Counted from the stretch's first letter, positions 44,343 to 56,868 are shown. The stretch is DNA of 64,000 nt from Pascua guehoae (GCA_001600415.1 BCJX01000002.1:1173476-1237475); one strand, 5' to 3'. Notes: a model not told the origin generated them from the letters alone. A program made the numbers and translations.

Positions 44343-45696
44343 ATGCAAAGCGAATCAACAATTCAGGACACCATTTCCACCCCGCTGGAGTCAATGCGCA
44401 TCTCTGCTTCCGATAACACGGGCGACAACACAACCCACAGAGCCCTTGGCACGGATGCCGAACTGGCCGATGTCTCAGCGCCGAAAAGCGGCGAGGCTGC
44501 ATCAGGCGTGGGGGACGACAAGGCTGCGCCTGTTGAGCCTTCGTATGGAGCCAAAGCGGCTTCTGACGCCGTGAAGGACAAGGATGCCGTGCGCGAGCCC
44601 TCATCCAGACCAGTACGATACGCTGAGCTCCGGCCTAATGGCACCTTTCCACTCGACGAGAAGCTCAACTACGATCGGTTCGTCCAGGCATGCTTTTTCT
44701 GACCATTTGTCGCTGATAGTACAGACTGCCGGATGTAAAGGCCTATCTCATGCTCTTGGGAACGGAGAACAGGTATCGCTTTGTGTGGTATCACAAATCA
44801 GGCGACACAGACGGCACAGACGACGCCGACGATGAGGACGCGATGGAGCGCAAGCGCCTCACAGATGAGGCCGTCCGGCGCGGAGTGCATGTTTTGAATC
44901 AGTCATGGAAGGAGGGGAAAGGGTGGGTCATCGGATGCCTTGGGACAAGTGCCAAACCTGACTCGTTGCAGGGTGTTTGTTGACCCCAATGCCCCGGCGA
45001 TGGATGGGCCGATCCCATGGCTGCGCGCAACAGGAGTGATTGAAAAGTGGTTTCAGTCTCTGGGCGAAAGCATGCGTCCCGACACAACCAAGGAATCTGA
45101 GCCGAACTACGTCAACCGCGGCCTCTGGCACGTAAGTTGAAGTGATTATCTGTGCTCAGACTCAGGGCAATGTCCGCGTGCCATTGGATCGCCCAGACCA
45201 CGACTGGACATTCTTCTCTCGGCTGAGGGATGCCAGTAACGCAGAACTCGACGAAGGTGCGCCTTGGATGTCAAAGATAATTCCAGAGGCGGAAAAGTGG
45301 GCACGCGACCAACAAAAGTTCTCCCACAACGACACCGAAGACCACTTTCACTTCGATCCCGCAAGCGTAGAGTTCGCGTTCTACATCCATCGACTTTATG
45401 GGAGGAAACACATTCTTGAATATGTGGAGCAGGCATGGCGAATGCCGTGCGTACTCGACGACAGGAACCTGCGCGACCTTAACAGGACCCGCGTGGGGGG
45501 AACGAAGTTTGACGAGTCGTCATGGCCGTTTCCCGGAAGCTTTGCCGATTATGTCATCTACTGGCGCGACGATGATCTGGACGCTCATGAGGTGGAATAT
45601 GAGCGAGATGACATGGAGCGCGGGGAGTATATTTTCGGGCATTCGATTACTGACTTTGAGTGCTCTGATGCGTCCTCTGACGCGTCTCCAATTTAA
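44343..45696 (+). CDS. Unknown acidic protein between inverted repeats
   Basis: Four exons joined by introns of about 28-50 nt. The third intron is 28 or 34 nt depending on which of two CAG acceptors is used. The N-terminus is a disordered Ser/Ala/Asp stretch (MQSESTIQDTISTPLESMRI). A folded-looking core follows: SRPVRYAELRPNGTFPLDEK, LPDVKAYLMLLGTENRYRFVW, VLNQSWKEGKGVFVDPNAPA, IPWLRATGVIEKWFQSLGES, DHDWTFFSRLRD and FAFYIHRLYGRKHILEYVEQ. It ends in an acidic tail (WRDDDLDAHEVEYERDDMER). I recognise no domain, no transposase D-D-E pattern and no signal peptide. Its central position between inverted-repeat arms is the most notable context. Confidence 0.75.
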
Positions 45697-46099
45697 TACG
45701 TGCAGCACAGTCGTGTGCTGTACGAATGGACAGTCGGGTCCTTGACCACGACGCAGCAGATGAAACACTGTTTGCACCGCAATTGCACCGACTTGCTGGG
45801 ACATGGCATCTCAGGGGAATCAATAGAGGGAGCGTTAACTGTTTCGTACTGGTATACTTGTAGTCATCCATAAGAGCGCATTGTCGAGAGCCACAACCAG
45901 CCTCGCAAGGCCGCCCGCGCCGTGGTTCAGAAAGCACCGCATTTTCTAGGTTACTGCGCCCCATTGCTGCCCTGTAACACGTCAACTTTGCCTTGGACGC
46001 AACATGCTACCAGACTGTGGCTAGCACGGCACGCGCAGGTCCGCGCTTGCTCTCAGGCGCATGCTCTGTTGCTCCTGCCTGCCACCCACCACCGACGGC
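45697..46099. other. Spacer between unknown gene and right repeat arm
   Basis: About 400 bp, no gene seen. Confidence 0.45.
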
Positions 46100-46615
46100 T
46101 CCAACCTTGGCTCGTATCGGACCCCCTCCACACCTCTGCTCGTGTGCCTCTCTGGCGTTTCCCCACGCATTCCCCAGATGCTTGGCACGCAGAACTGCAC
46201 GCGCCATACAGCCCACGGATCCCCGCTTCATGTCGTCCATGTGCCAATTTTTCTTCTCAGTGTCCAGAAACAGAACTGGACACGAAACTCGCTAGCTCGC
46301 CAGCTCGCCAGTAGTGTCGGCTGCATGATGCGCAAATACACCATGCACACTTCGGAATACGTGCTCCAAGCTCAGCCCTGTGACGACGTCTGACATGCAC
46401 AATGACCAACCTCGGCGTCACCAGACCAGGGCGAGGTCACATTCCGACACTTGCCCACAAAGCACAAAGCGTGCATGCACATACATGCACATGTTTCTCA
46501 AGATGACGCATCCACGCATGAGAGCTCTCGGTCGCGTGGCCGCCACCCCGCCGCGGGCGCGCCGGCTCGCCTCGGCTTTCCCTGCCACACCCGAGGCTGG
46601 TGCCGAAGAGGGGAG
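46100..46615 (-). repeat. Right arm of a long inverted repeat
   Basis: Partner of 43145-43775 in inverted orientation. Its outer end carries a short direct duplication of GGTGCCGAAGAGGG-AGCGTGCGGGC (46599-46650). Confidence 0.88.
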
Positions 46616-46839
46616 CGTGCGGGCGGTGCCGAAGAGGGAGCGTGCGGGCCATCGGCGCGATCAGTCAGCTGCCTCGCAGCCGCCAGGTATCTGTCAGCTG
46701 TCTGTCAGCGCGTCAACGGTCAGTCATGTCAGTCAGCGTGGGTGGCATGGTGGCGGAAACGTCGTACATGTGTGCAGATCTTTGTGCCTGGTGGTGCTTG
46801 CTGGCATGTACTGGTGGCCGCGGGGCCGCTGGATAGCTG

Positions 46840-46960
46840 CGAAGTTGTGCATGGTGCATGGGAGGCAATGTGCAGGTGCAGGTACGCATGTCGCTTGCAT
46901 TGCTTGCGTGCATGCTGCATGTTGCATGCTGCATATTGCTGCATGGGCAAAGGTGGTAGC
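46840..46960. repeat. GCATG-rich low-complexity stretch
   Basis: Dense run of GCATG, TGCATG and GCATGC words (for example GCGTGCATGCTGCATGTTGC at about 46907-46926), partly palindromic. No coding sense. Confidence 0.65.
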
Positions 46961-47433
46961 CGAGGGTTCACCCGCCGGACAGAACAGCTGCATGCTGTAG
47001 CTGCACAAGCACACAGCCTGCTACCAGTTTTCCTGCCACGCCTCGTTGACTGCAGCCCGTCAAGCCACCAAGTTCAGAAGTTTTGTAAGCCGGCAAGCGC
47101 CGAGCTCGGAGCTCGTTGTCTGGCGGGTTGGTGACGTGGGTAACGCCGACAGCCACATGACTGCATGGCTGGCGACTCAGCCACAACTGTCAGACGGAAC
47201 AAGAGCGCCTCGCCGCCTGGAACCAGTGCTTCGGCGCGCTCGGCTGCCGGCGTCCGCCGTGTGCGGAGGGGGATCTGCTCGTCTTTGGGGTGGCGCGTGC
47301 TCTTGTCTTTGGGGCGGGCTGGCGTACCGCCGAGGCATGGCTTTTCTGTCTGACCCCCGACCGTGGGAGGCGCAACTGAGGCACAGCACCTCTGGGCGGC
47401 ACGCGGCACGAGCCGGGACGCTGCAGCCACACG

Positions 47434-47436
47434 CGC

Positions 47437-47470
<34 letters not shown>
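47434..47470. repeat. (CA)n microsatellite
   Basis: About 18 CA dinucleotides on the plus strand, in the intergenic region before the unknown Ser/Pro-rich gene. Confidence 0.92.
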
Positions 47471-47472
<2 letters not shown>

Positions 47473-47863
47473 CGTGCAAGGCGGTCATCAAGGTATAGAT
47501 TATATCACAACGTAGGCACCTTGTCCTACAGTATACACAGCGCGGATTCTTCCGCGTCTTCCGCGCTAGCCCATGTCGTGCACCGCGCTGGTCCCGCGCC
47601 TACAACGTCCTCCTTGAGGCACACACTGCCGACCTCTGCCAATCTCAGCCGCCAACAGATGACTCCACTCCGACTACTCCCTCCTCCCATGTCTCTCGTC
47701 TCGACGTCCGTCCGCCCGTCGCCGCCGCGGCCTACACACGGCTCCGGCGGTCGCAATTGGCGGACAGCACACACGGGCTCGAGCACGCGCTGGATGCTCA
47801 GGCCGCAGCTCGACTGCCCTGCTCTGCAGGTGCCGCCGGCCACGTACACCACGGGGTCCTATT

Positions 47864-50400
47864 CTAAGAACTCCCGCGCGTGCGCTCGAGATACTCCTGG
47901 TGACGTCGCCTGCCGAGCTCGAGCTTTTCCTCGAGCGTCAGCTCCTGGAGGTGACCCAGGGCGGAAAAGTCGAGTTCGGGCATGACGCTCATGACTGGGT
48001 CGGCGGGCGTGCGGGGCGACGCGTCCGAGCGCGTCATGGGCGACGACGGGGCGAGGGAGAGGGCGGGCGCGGGGCGCTCGGGGGACGCGGATGCCGACGT
48101 GCCGTTTGTGCGGTACGCATCGTGCATGCTGTGGCCGTTGGTGCCGTTGGCCGCAGAGATGCCGCCGCTCATCCGGTGCTTTGAGAGCTGATCTGGGAGG
48201 TCGCCAAAGATCTTGCGCAGCTGCGCGTCGCGCGCGTCGGGGTGCTTCTCCGACTGGATACCCATGAGCTCGTCGCCATCGCGATAGACCGAGAATGGGT
48301 CAAAGTCGGCTTCGTGCTCAAACGCCAGGTCGGTAGGCGCTGGCATGGCGTCGCCCCTGAGCAGTCAGTACAGTACAATGCCGAGGGGGGGCTCCAGACA
48401 CCCTATACCGGAATCATACATACCAAAGTGCTTCCTCGAGATCATTGAGCAGGCGCGCGACATTGCCGCCCTCCCGTCCGTCGTCGGCAAAGACATTGTG
48501 GGGAATGATATCGCCGTACTGCCCACGGATAACCGTCTCGCCAAACGCCCAGCCGAGGTCTTTGCGGCGGTTGACCGCCTCGTCAATGTCACGAAGGCCG
48601 TAGCGAATCTCCCACCCCCAGAACGCGACGTCGCGCTCGCTCGGCGGGTCGGATAGGAAACCCTGGCGCTTGCCCTCCTGGACGGCGGTGAGCGTCCATG
48701 ACCGCCAGCTCTTTGGCGGAGGGTTGGACACTGTGGAGAGGCGGATCGACGCGGCGGTCGGGATATGTGCCCAGGGGCACTCGTGTTCTGGGTGAGTGGT
48801 GTACCACACGGCGTCGATATATGCGCCCAGAGCCTGGACGAGCTCGAGGACAAGCGGCCGGATGCCACGGCGTGACAGGAGCGTGTCAATGGATGCAAAT
48901 GGGTTCTCCATCTTGGATAGGCGGGGGTGCGTTGATAGCTGTCGAGGGCGGTTTAATGGTGTGAGAGAGTCAGAGTTGCCGCCGTAGTAGTCTGGATCGA
49001 TGGCCAGTTCAACATCACGGAGAACGAGTACCGACTCAGTGGTGTATATGTCGGGTGCTCCTGGCACGAGTGAAGCTGCAAAGCGGCTCACTGGCGTACC
49101 GGGTACTGCATGAGCCCCGTGCGATGTGTCCGACGCGCTCGCGCCAGGTAGGCTGTGTACACTGGGCTCATTGGCCCCAAGTCCAAAGGCGCTGTGCCCA
49201 AGAGGACCAGACTGGACCCCAAGCGCACTAGCTGTGCCGGGCCCGCTGGTATCGCTCGTCCAGGGGGCGCTCGGGCCAGGAAGCGGCCCCGTAGGTGGTG
49301 CAGGTTCATGTGGATCTGCGCTGCCAGGGGGCGTAATGTTTGGGGTGTACGAGGTCGAAGGGGACAGGAGTTGCTCGCTCTCTTGCCCGTAGACCAAACG
49401 GGCCGACTCCTGGGGAGGGGACAAGGGGTTCGACTCGAGGGGTTCTGGAGGGTGTTCAATGATCCATTTCTGCGGGGGAAAATGTCAGTAAATGGTTGAG
49501 CACTCGGACCGCATCCTGGGAGGTGCCTGTTTGTTGTTTCTGTCTGCAACACGCAGGGGAGGGTCCAAGCGGTGGCTTCCGCGGCACTACTGTATTCGTT
49601 TCAAACGAACGTCCAATCTCTGTTGTCCGTTGCCAGGAGCATCCCGCAGTAGCCCTTTATCACCCACGTCTCCTCTCCAGTCTAGCCAGTCGTCCCCTTG
49701 CTCACGGACCCGCCCGTGTGAAAAACAAGAATGAATGTACGCACCCTCCACTTTGCCATGGCGGCCTCGGCCTTTGCCCGATCAACCTGCGCCTCCTGGT
49801 CCTCGACAAAACGTTTCTTTCCATGTCCTCGGATCGGCACGGCCGTCATCTCAAACGCATTGTCAGACAACCCATCGCCCCCGAATATCGACGATCGGGC
49901 AGATCCTGTGCTCTTTGGTGTACGCGACAGCAGACTCCCTCTCCGCCCAAACACGTTTGCAAAGTGTCGTGAGTGCGAATTGGCAGACGAGCGGACAGAA
50001 CCGGAATCGCTCGTCGACGCAGAGACTGATCCATGGCGCTGTGAGCGTGGGCGTGGGCTGGGTCGAAGTGATCCCGCCTGCGACGCAGGCGTTGGCACAG
50101 TCAATGGTGCGGACGGTGTTGGTGATGGCGACATCAACGGATCCATGCCTCTGCGCGCGCTCAGTGTGCCGGGCCCAGGTCCAGCAAATGCGCTGGGACA
50201 AGGAAACGAGCTGCCCTGCGGGGCAGCTGAGCCTGTGGGGACATTGCTGCCGACAGGGACAGACGCGCTCGAGGGGAGGCTCGGGGTGGGCGGGACATGT
50301 TCAAAGGTCTGAGCGTCAGTGTCAGAGGTCCGGTCTGGGGTGAGGCATGCGGGGGCGCCTTTTGTTTGCTGCTCGACTCGGGCGCAGGGGCTCCTTCTCA
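47864..50400 (-). CDS. Unknown Ser/Pro-rich fungal protein
   Basis: Supported exons run approximately 49737-50300, 48424-49471 and 47864-48360. The internal part is a long low-complexity region: FEHVPPTPSLPSSASVPVGS, then the basic GRRGSLLSRTPKSTGSARSS, then a coiled KKRFVEDQEAQVDRAKAEAA. After splicing a 265-nt intron it continues KWIIEHPPEPLESNPL. The conserved-looking core is later: LSRRGIRPLVLELVQALGAY, KSWRSWTLTAVQEGKRQGFL, SERDVAFWGWEIRYGLRDID and GNVARLLNDLEEALWGDAMP, and the C-terminus is LTLEEKLELGRRRHQEYLER. I do not recognise the family. The 5' end is unresolved: a possible first exon (MTAVGQSFPLPHSGNHHG) sits near 50734, but its connection is unclear. Confidence 0.7.
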
Positions 50401-50759
50401 ATGCTCTCCTCCCAGTTGTAGACCAATGCGGGACGGCATCTTGCCAGCATGGGCAGCCGAATACGTCTGCTCTTCAACTGGTCCTGCGAGCGCACAGACC
50501 ACATCAGTGGCTGGGCCCACCTCGCCTGTCCCACATTCAAGCAGCACGCGCCTGGCAGCAAGAGTGAGAGCGGCCTGCATGTTGGGCCAGCCAGGCCAAC
50601 CAGAGACACATCGACCACAACAATGGCACGCGATAAGCGGCTCGTAACCAGATACATGGTCAGTGACTCACCCCATGATGGTTGCCACTGTGTGGCAGAG
50701 GAAACGACTGCCCGACGGCCGTCATCGTTAGTGGGCGGCCGGCGTCGCGTGTGTGTTCT

Positions 50760-53700
50760 ATGCGAGGGGGATGTGGTGTGTCGTGTTTGGTCTGGTTGGG
50801 GTGTGGGCGGCGATCGACGAGTGTGTGGTGGGGTCAAGTGGTTGCCGGTTCGCGCTCCCTTTGTTGATGTTATGTTGTTTCTGCAGACTATTTGGTTGTT
50901 CTAGTGGCTTTGCTTGGCTCGCCACACACGTAGCTCACAAACAGTCTGTCGCCAGCGACAGAGGGATGTAATGACCGGTGTGCAATGTGCAGCGCGTGTC
51001 TGGACGAAGAGGGTTCGCTTGCGGCTCGTGGTTAGGATTGTGGTTGATGGCGATTCAGACGCGGACGCGGTGGAGCGCAGACCGAGCGATGACTAGACTC
51101 GCAGACAGAGCAGACCAGGTGGCGCTGGCATGCTCTCGTCAATGGACGACAGTGTGGAGATGGGTTGGCGCCGGATACCCGAGAGCAAGCGTGGGAGTAG
51201 AGATACGCGCCTTCAGGCGACAGCGTAGGACGCAAGCGTCAAGGTCGCAAGGGGTATGGTGTGAGGTAAGCTGTATGCGTATGCGGCGTACGTTGTGCCG
51301 TTGCGAAGAAGATCTCCGGATAGTGAGCCCGCCTGTCGAGTCCAGCGATGCGGTACAGGGTAGGACTGGACGCAGTCGAGTCGTACGCACGCGTCGCACC
51401 AATGCCGGCTGGGGTAGTGCTGCTGGGGTGGACGTCACGTCGCGGTCGAGCGTGTCGTTGACGTGCGGAGAGGTGGTCTAGGTGGCGACAAGCGATGGGC
51501 GGAAGGGGAGGTGAGGAAGTGACGATGGGAGTAGAGAGCGACAATGATAGGAGCAGGTGCGCTGCAAGATGCCAGGTGGAAGGGGTGTGTGTTGGAATCG
51601 AGGAAGCAAAGCAGAATCTAACCCAGAGGCGTGCAGGGGTAGAGAGGTGGTGGGTGGGTGGTGTGTCGTCTAGCGTGCAGTGCAGTAGTGCAACCGTGTG
51701 CAGCCAGCCGCTGTGCAGCCCGAGTGGGTAGACGAAGTTTGACCCGTGTTACGTTGATGGCTTGGTTTGATGCGATGGGGGAGGAGGAGACGCCGAGACG
51801 ACACCCACCCAGAGTGGTATACCGTAGGTACTGTAGGTGAGTATAAACTCGAGTGATCGACATTGTCCCGTGAAAAAGGCACCGCCGCGGTGCCGCACGC
51901 ACAAGCACAAGATAGTTACCGTTTACCGTTTTGCACTACTGCACTCTTACTGCTCGTAACCACCACCGTGACTTTTGACCCGTCTTCAACCGGCACTGGA
52001 CTCTACTCTTTTCCCGCTAGCAACTTGGCTGTCGTGCTAGGCTCTGCAGTCTCTCTACCTCGGTCATGTCGTGATCCTATCTCACTAACGGGCCGACTCT
52101 ATTCAAGCAAGGTTACAACCGCGCTACGAATACGACAGACCATATTTGGCGCCATGACCCCCCACCGTCGCGTGCCAAGGATGAGGCTTTACTGTACAGT
52201 AGCTGGTTCACGCGCCGACGATTCATTATTGTTGCGCTCACCTGGCCTACCGCGCGCAAGTTTCTCGAGAGCCAGCTAGATCACACACTGGACTAGACAC
52301 ACGCGCGCCGACGTAACCACCCACACATGGGCCCCAACTCTTCGTCACATGTTGAGATGTCGCGTCTGGCACGCCGTGCACTCCATCAACCAAACAACGG
52401 GCGTGCACCCTCTCATATAGAGCACCACCACCGCCACCGCCTCACTTTGTTGCCTCCATGCCTGTACGCGTCTGGGGCCGGTCTGGGGCCAGGCGCTGAC
52501 TGTGTGCGTGCTCCCTACAGTGGGATGTAGGGTTCACTCTCACCGTGGCTCGATCGGTCGTGCTTTTTTCCCTGATATGGCGTATTCAAGTGGAATGGGT
52601 ACAGGGCTCGGCAGGGCTGCTCCATACCTCCAGGTCACTCTGGTAGCGGCTATGGTCCCAATGCCCTCATGCTCAGTTTGCCGTTGGGCCATGCCTGGTC
52701 CCACAAGGGCCAATGAGCTACCAGAATTGGTGCATAATGCGTGGCCACCCTGTTCCAAGCCCAAAAGGCCAAGAGGTCACTGGAACACATGCCAATGGGG
52801 CCCAGATTCATGGATATGATCCTCGCCAAAAATGAGTCATACCTGCCCCGGAAGACCCTACAAAACTGAACACTGACCTCTCCATGCGCTAGTCCGCTAG
52901 CACCGGGTCCCGTGCCAATTTACCTATCTCCCTGCACAACGTTAACGCCGTTTGCATCGGTTGTATTTTCACTGCGCACCTGCAATGCCATGCCGTTATC
53001 TTCTCCATCGACCAAGTTGGGCCCAAGACGTACCACTTCCATGTATTCGGATATTCAACACTCCTCCTATGTAGAGTAGACGGCCAGTGCACGTCACGCG
53101 TGGCTGCTGTTAATGGCGTGCCGACCTGGAACAAGGGAATCGGATAACAGAACTTTGTTTTCACCGACGCTCAACAGTGCGGGTGATAGCTCGATCACAA
53201 TCTACAAAGGTCGGCTTTGTAGGTGTTGAGCACTTTGGCTCTCTAGCAACTCAGCTCTCCAGCAACTCGGTTGTCCACCACCTTGGCTGCCCGGCAAGGA
53301 AGACTGTCTGTTATATTCAGACCGGCCTGGCTCTTGCCCTCACGCAAGCGGCAATGCCTATGTTGTCCAATCCCCCTTTCCCCGCGCCTGGAGTAACATT
53401 CCGCACCCCATACCGCGTTCCGGTCCCGGCGCACCCGTTTCGCGTCAGCCACGACGAGGTGAGACACCTTCGAGGGCATTGACGATTCAACACACGAGAG
53501 AGCAGGCAATCTTGCGTCTGATGGTAGGGGACATCCCCTTGTGCACGAACTCAAAGACTGCACATGTGTTATCGTCTCACACTCACCGGCTCGGAATGAC
53601 GATTCTCAGTGGTGCGAAGACTGACCTGACCGTGACTGTTTTACCATTTCCCAGTTGTCTGCCTCTTGCTGCCGCTCTGATACACATGTAACCTCTTACC

Positions 53701-54709
53701 ATACTTCCTGCGGCAGCCACCTCCGAGCACAACAAAGCATCCCAACTCCTGGGCCGGCTTGACGGTTACTCTGGATCAGCGGCCACTCCCGAGTTCAAAA
53801 TAGGGCGCCAAGGAAGTTGCGCTCCCGCCCCCGATCCCCCCTGCGCGAGACTCAGCTTCTGGGTCATATCCGACGTCGGCGTTTCGTCAAACCCCTGGGT
53901 TGCAGTGAGACGCAAGTATCCTCACCTGTGTTCTGGTCGCAGTGTCAATAGGCACTTGTCCAATTGGTCATGTCTCAACTTGAATGGACGATTGCGACGA
54001 CCGCTCTGTTCAAGACAATAATGTCTGTCTTGCTCACTGTCAAACAGTTTGACTTTGTCTCCGTCAGTGGTTAATTGATACTCAAAGAACACCGAGCGAG
54101 CATTCTTCCCACGCATGTGCTATACCCTGGCAGATGCAGGAGGGAGCAATGAGACGAACCACCGCATGAGTGCTCATTCACTCAATGAATCACTTCTCGA
54201 CTTCTCATGCTAAGTTCGCCTCAACAGGGACACTGTTGAATCGTCACGTGAGCGGCAGGCTCGCCGAGCAGCTGTACCACATACCACATACGCTGCCGTC
54301 TGACTTCATGCCATGCATGCCATTGCGGGAATGACCAGAGCAGCACCAGTGCTACCACATGATCCGGACTGCACGTGCCGCATCGTATGCACAAGTGACG
54401 AGGTGGCTGGCATGGCTGGAGCCATGTCTTAGTGCAAGGTCAACTGCCACATTGCCCACCGTAGCGGCGTCTGGGCTTTGAGAAACACCCACCCAGGCCA
54501 CCCAGATTGAAAAATCGAAATGACACAACTGGGGCCCCGGATTTGGCGGAATCAAATATTGGGTCGCAATTTGGGTTGTGGATGCAACTGTGGGTGGTGC
54601 AGTGTCGTGTGGTGTGCATGTGCACGCCCAGGCGTTGGTTGCTTCTTGGCTCTCTCGCCCCCGTCGTCTAAAACCAATCCTGCCTCCTTGCTTATAACCC
54701 ATACCCACA
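50760..54709. other. About 4 kb without a convincing gene
   Basis: Many short frames on both strands, none with a recognised motif, good composition or consistent splice signals. From about 51900 onward the composition is less GC-biased than the coding regions. No LTR, TIR or tRNA seen. The last 30 bp hold a TATAA element (GCTTATAACCC near 54690) for the PA2G4-like gene. Confidence 0.5.
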
Positions 54710-56300
54710 ATGTCGCAGCCCGCTATTGACCTCAAGAAGCCCGCGCCCGTGGCTGACAAGCCCGAGGAGGAGAAGGGCCTCTCCAACGACGTGTGAGTGT
54801 AAAAAAAAAAAACGTTGGAATGGCATCGCAGGCGCAGCTGGGTTTGCTTTTGTCCCATGCCGCCTCGCGTCTGTGGTACAAGACACTGCTGTCCAGCCAA
54901 CCCTTACTGATCGACAACCTCTTGCACACCTATACTTACACTGCAGCATCACCAAGTACACGACCGCTGGTCAGGCGCTTGGCGAGGTGCTCAAGAAGCT
55001 CGTCCCCCAGGTCACTGCCGGCAAGAAGGTGCTCGAGCTCTGTGTCGAGTACGTCGGCGTTTTCCGAGATCTGTTTGGCGTTTGCGATCCAGTGATACTG
55101 ACAGAGCGTCTAGGGGTGACAAGCTCGTCGCCGCCGCTGTTGCGCCTCTGTACAACAAGGCCAAGAACGGCGTCAAGGTCACCAAGGGTGAGCCAGGCAG
55201 CGTTGTACTCTGGAACACAACTAACGCTGTGTGTAGGCTCTGCGTTCCCCACGAGCATCTCGGTGAACAACATTGTGTCGCACGTTTCGCCGCTGCACTC
55301 GGACGCCGAGGTTGTGCTCAAGGACGGCGATGTCGTCAAGGTCATGGTCGGTGTTCAGATTGACGGCTACGCTGTCACGCACGCCGAGACTGTCCAGGTC
55401 GGCAACAAGACCGAGGGCGCGGCTGCCGACGTCATCAAGGCGGCGTACGAGGCCGCCCAGGCCGCGATGCGCACCCTCAAGCCCGGCAACAAGAACTGGG
55501 ACGTGACCGAGGTCGTCGACAAGGTGGCCAAGGAGTACGACTGCGTCGCCGTCCAGGGCATGCTCTCGTGCCAGCACGAGCAGAACGTGACCGACGGCAA
55601 GAAGCGCATCCTCCTCAACCCTTCGCCCGAGCTCAAGCGCGACCACGACACGGTCACCTTTGAGGAGGGTGAGGTCTACGGCGTCGACATCCTCGTCGTC
55701 ACCGGCACCGACGGCAAGGCCCGTCCCGAGGACTCGCGCACCACCGTCTACAAGCGCGCCACCGACGTCAACTACCAGCTCAAGATGAAGACGTCGCGCA
55801 CCACCTTCTCCGAGATCCAGAAGAAGGCCGGCGCCTTCCCCTTCACCCTCCGTGTCCTCGACGACGAGAAGCGTGCCCGCATGGGTGTCCAGGAGGCTGT
55901 CGCCCACGGTCAGTGCCACATACCGTGGAAGAAACTTTGCCGTGAAATATTCACTAACGCCCAGGTCTGCTCAAGCCCTACGAGGTCACCCAGACCGCCG
56001 CTGGCTCGCTTGTTGCCGAGTTCTTCTTCACCGGTGGGTCATACTCTCCTCGTAGACCGCTAACCCTCAGTTGCTCTCCTCCCCGCCGGCCCCTTGATCC
56101 TCTCGCCTTCCCCAGCCTGGTACTCGGCGTGAGTTTCACACCACCTTCCCCGGCACCACTAACCCCTCAGTGACAAGGTCAAGTCGAGCAAATCCATCAA
56201 GGACGAGGACCTCCAGAAGCTCATTGCCGCTCCCCTCCGCGCGCCCAAGAAGAAGAAGAACAAGTCGGCTGCCGCCGCCGCCAACGGCGCCAAGGCGTAA
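54710..56300 (+). CDS. PA2G4/EBP1-like protein (M24 fold)
   Basis: Proliferation-associated 2G4 family: methionine-aminopeptidase fold without peptidase activity, linked to ribosome biogenesis and nucleic-acid binding (fission yeast homologue known as a curved-DNA-binding 42-kDa protein). Seven exons, about 385 residues. It starts MSQPAIDLKKPAPVADKPEE. Landmarks: ITKYTTAGQALGEVLKKLVP, GSAFPTSISVNNIVSHVSPL, GDVVKVMVGVQIDGYAVTHA, the insert VAVQGMLSCQHEQNVTDGKK and VTFEEGEVYGVDILVVTGTD. It continues with FPFTLRVLDDEKRARMG and ends in a Lys-rich tail (APKKKKNKSAAAAANGAKA). The metal ligands of true aminopeptidases are not conserved, as expected. Six short introns; intron 1 carries a 12-A run. 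Confidence 0.93.
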
Positions 56301-56868
56301 AGTCTCTGAAATCGATCAAAAGCACGCAGGCATGGACGGCGGATGTACTGGGTGGTAGCCCCATTACCATCACGTACATCTGCGACCACTCTCGCTCTTG
56401 GACATGGACGGACGCTTGCGACTAGCATGCGCGGTGCCGCGCCGTTGGGCAGTTTTTATTTTTTTTCTTCGGCCTCATCGATCGTCTCTTGTAGCAGATG
56501 TAACGATGGGAAAAGGCGCAGCGTGCACACTCTGTGTGTGCCGTTCCGAACCGTGTGTTGCCCTCTCTGCGGCCGGCACATGGTCAGCATGTTGCGGCAG
56601 CGTGACATCAACATGTCAGGGGCGCTTTGCCCCTCGCTGCGTTGTGTTCATATTCAAGAGGTATCTCACTGGAACACTCGTGCATCTCCTGTCCCTCCCT
56701 TCCCTCCTCCCTCCTCCTCCTTCCCCCTCCCTCCTCTTACCTCCTCTAACCTCTGCCTCATCACGGCACACGCCCACCCTTCTTCAACCCCAACCAGCCT
56801 TCCTCGACCCGGTGCGAGGCTCGAGTCGTTACACCCTTACAACAAGATCCACCGAGGGTACATTCACA

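Noticed and set aside
43145..46615. Inverted-repeat unit considered as a known DNA transposon
   Set aside because: No transposase motif, and no target-site duplication seen by eye, so no known superfamily is claimed; kept as a finding only.
13090..52205. Scattered TACAGTA/TACTGTA words in intergenic regions
   Set aside because: Number seen is not clearly above chance for a 7-mer in 64 kb; no consistent position relative to genes.
53177..53482. Plus-strand frame of about 100 codons in the gene-poor region
   Set aside because: No recognisable motif or splice context; likely chance.
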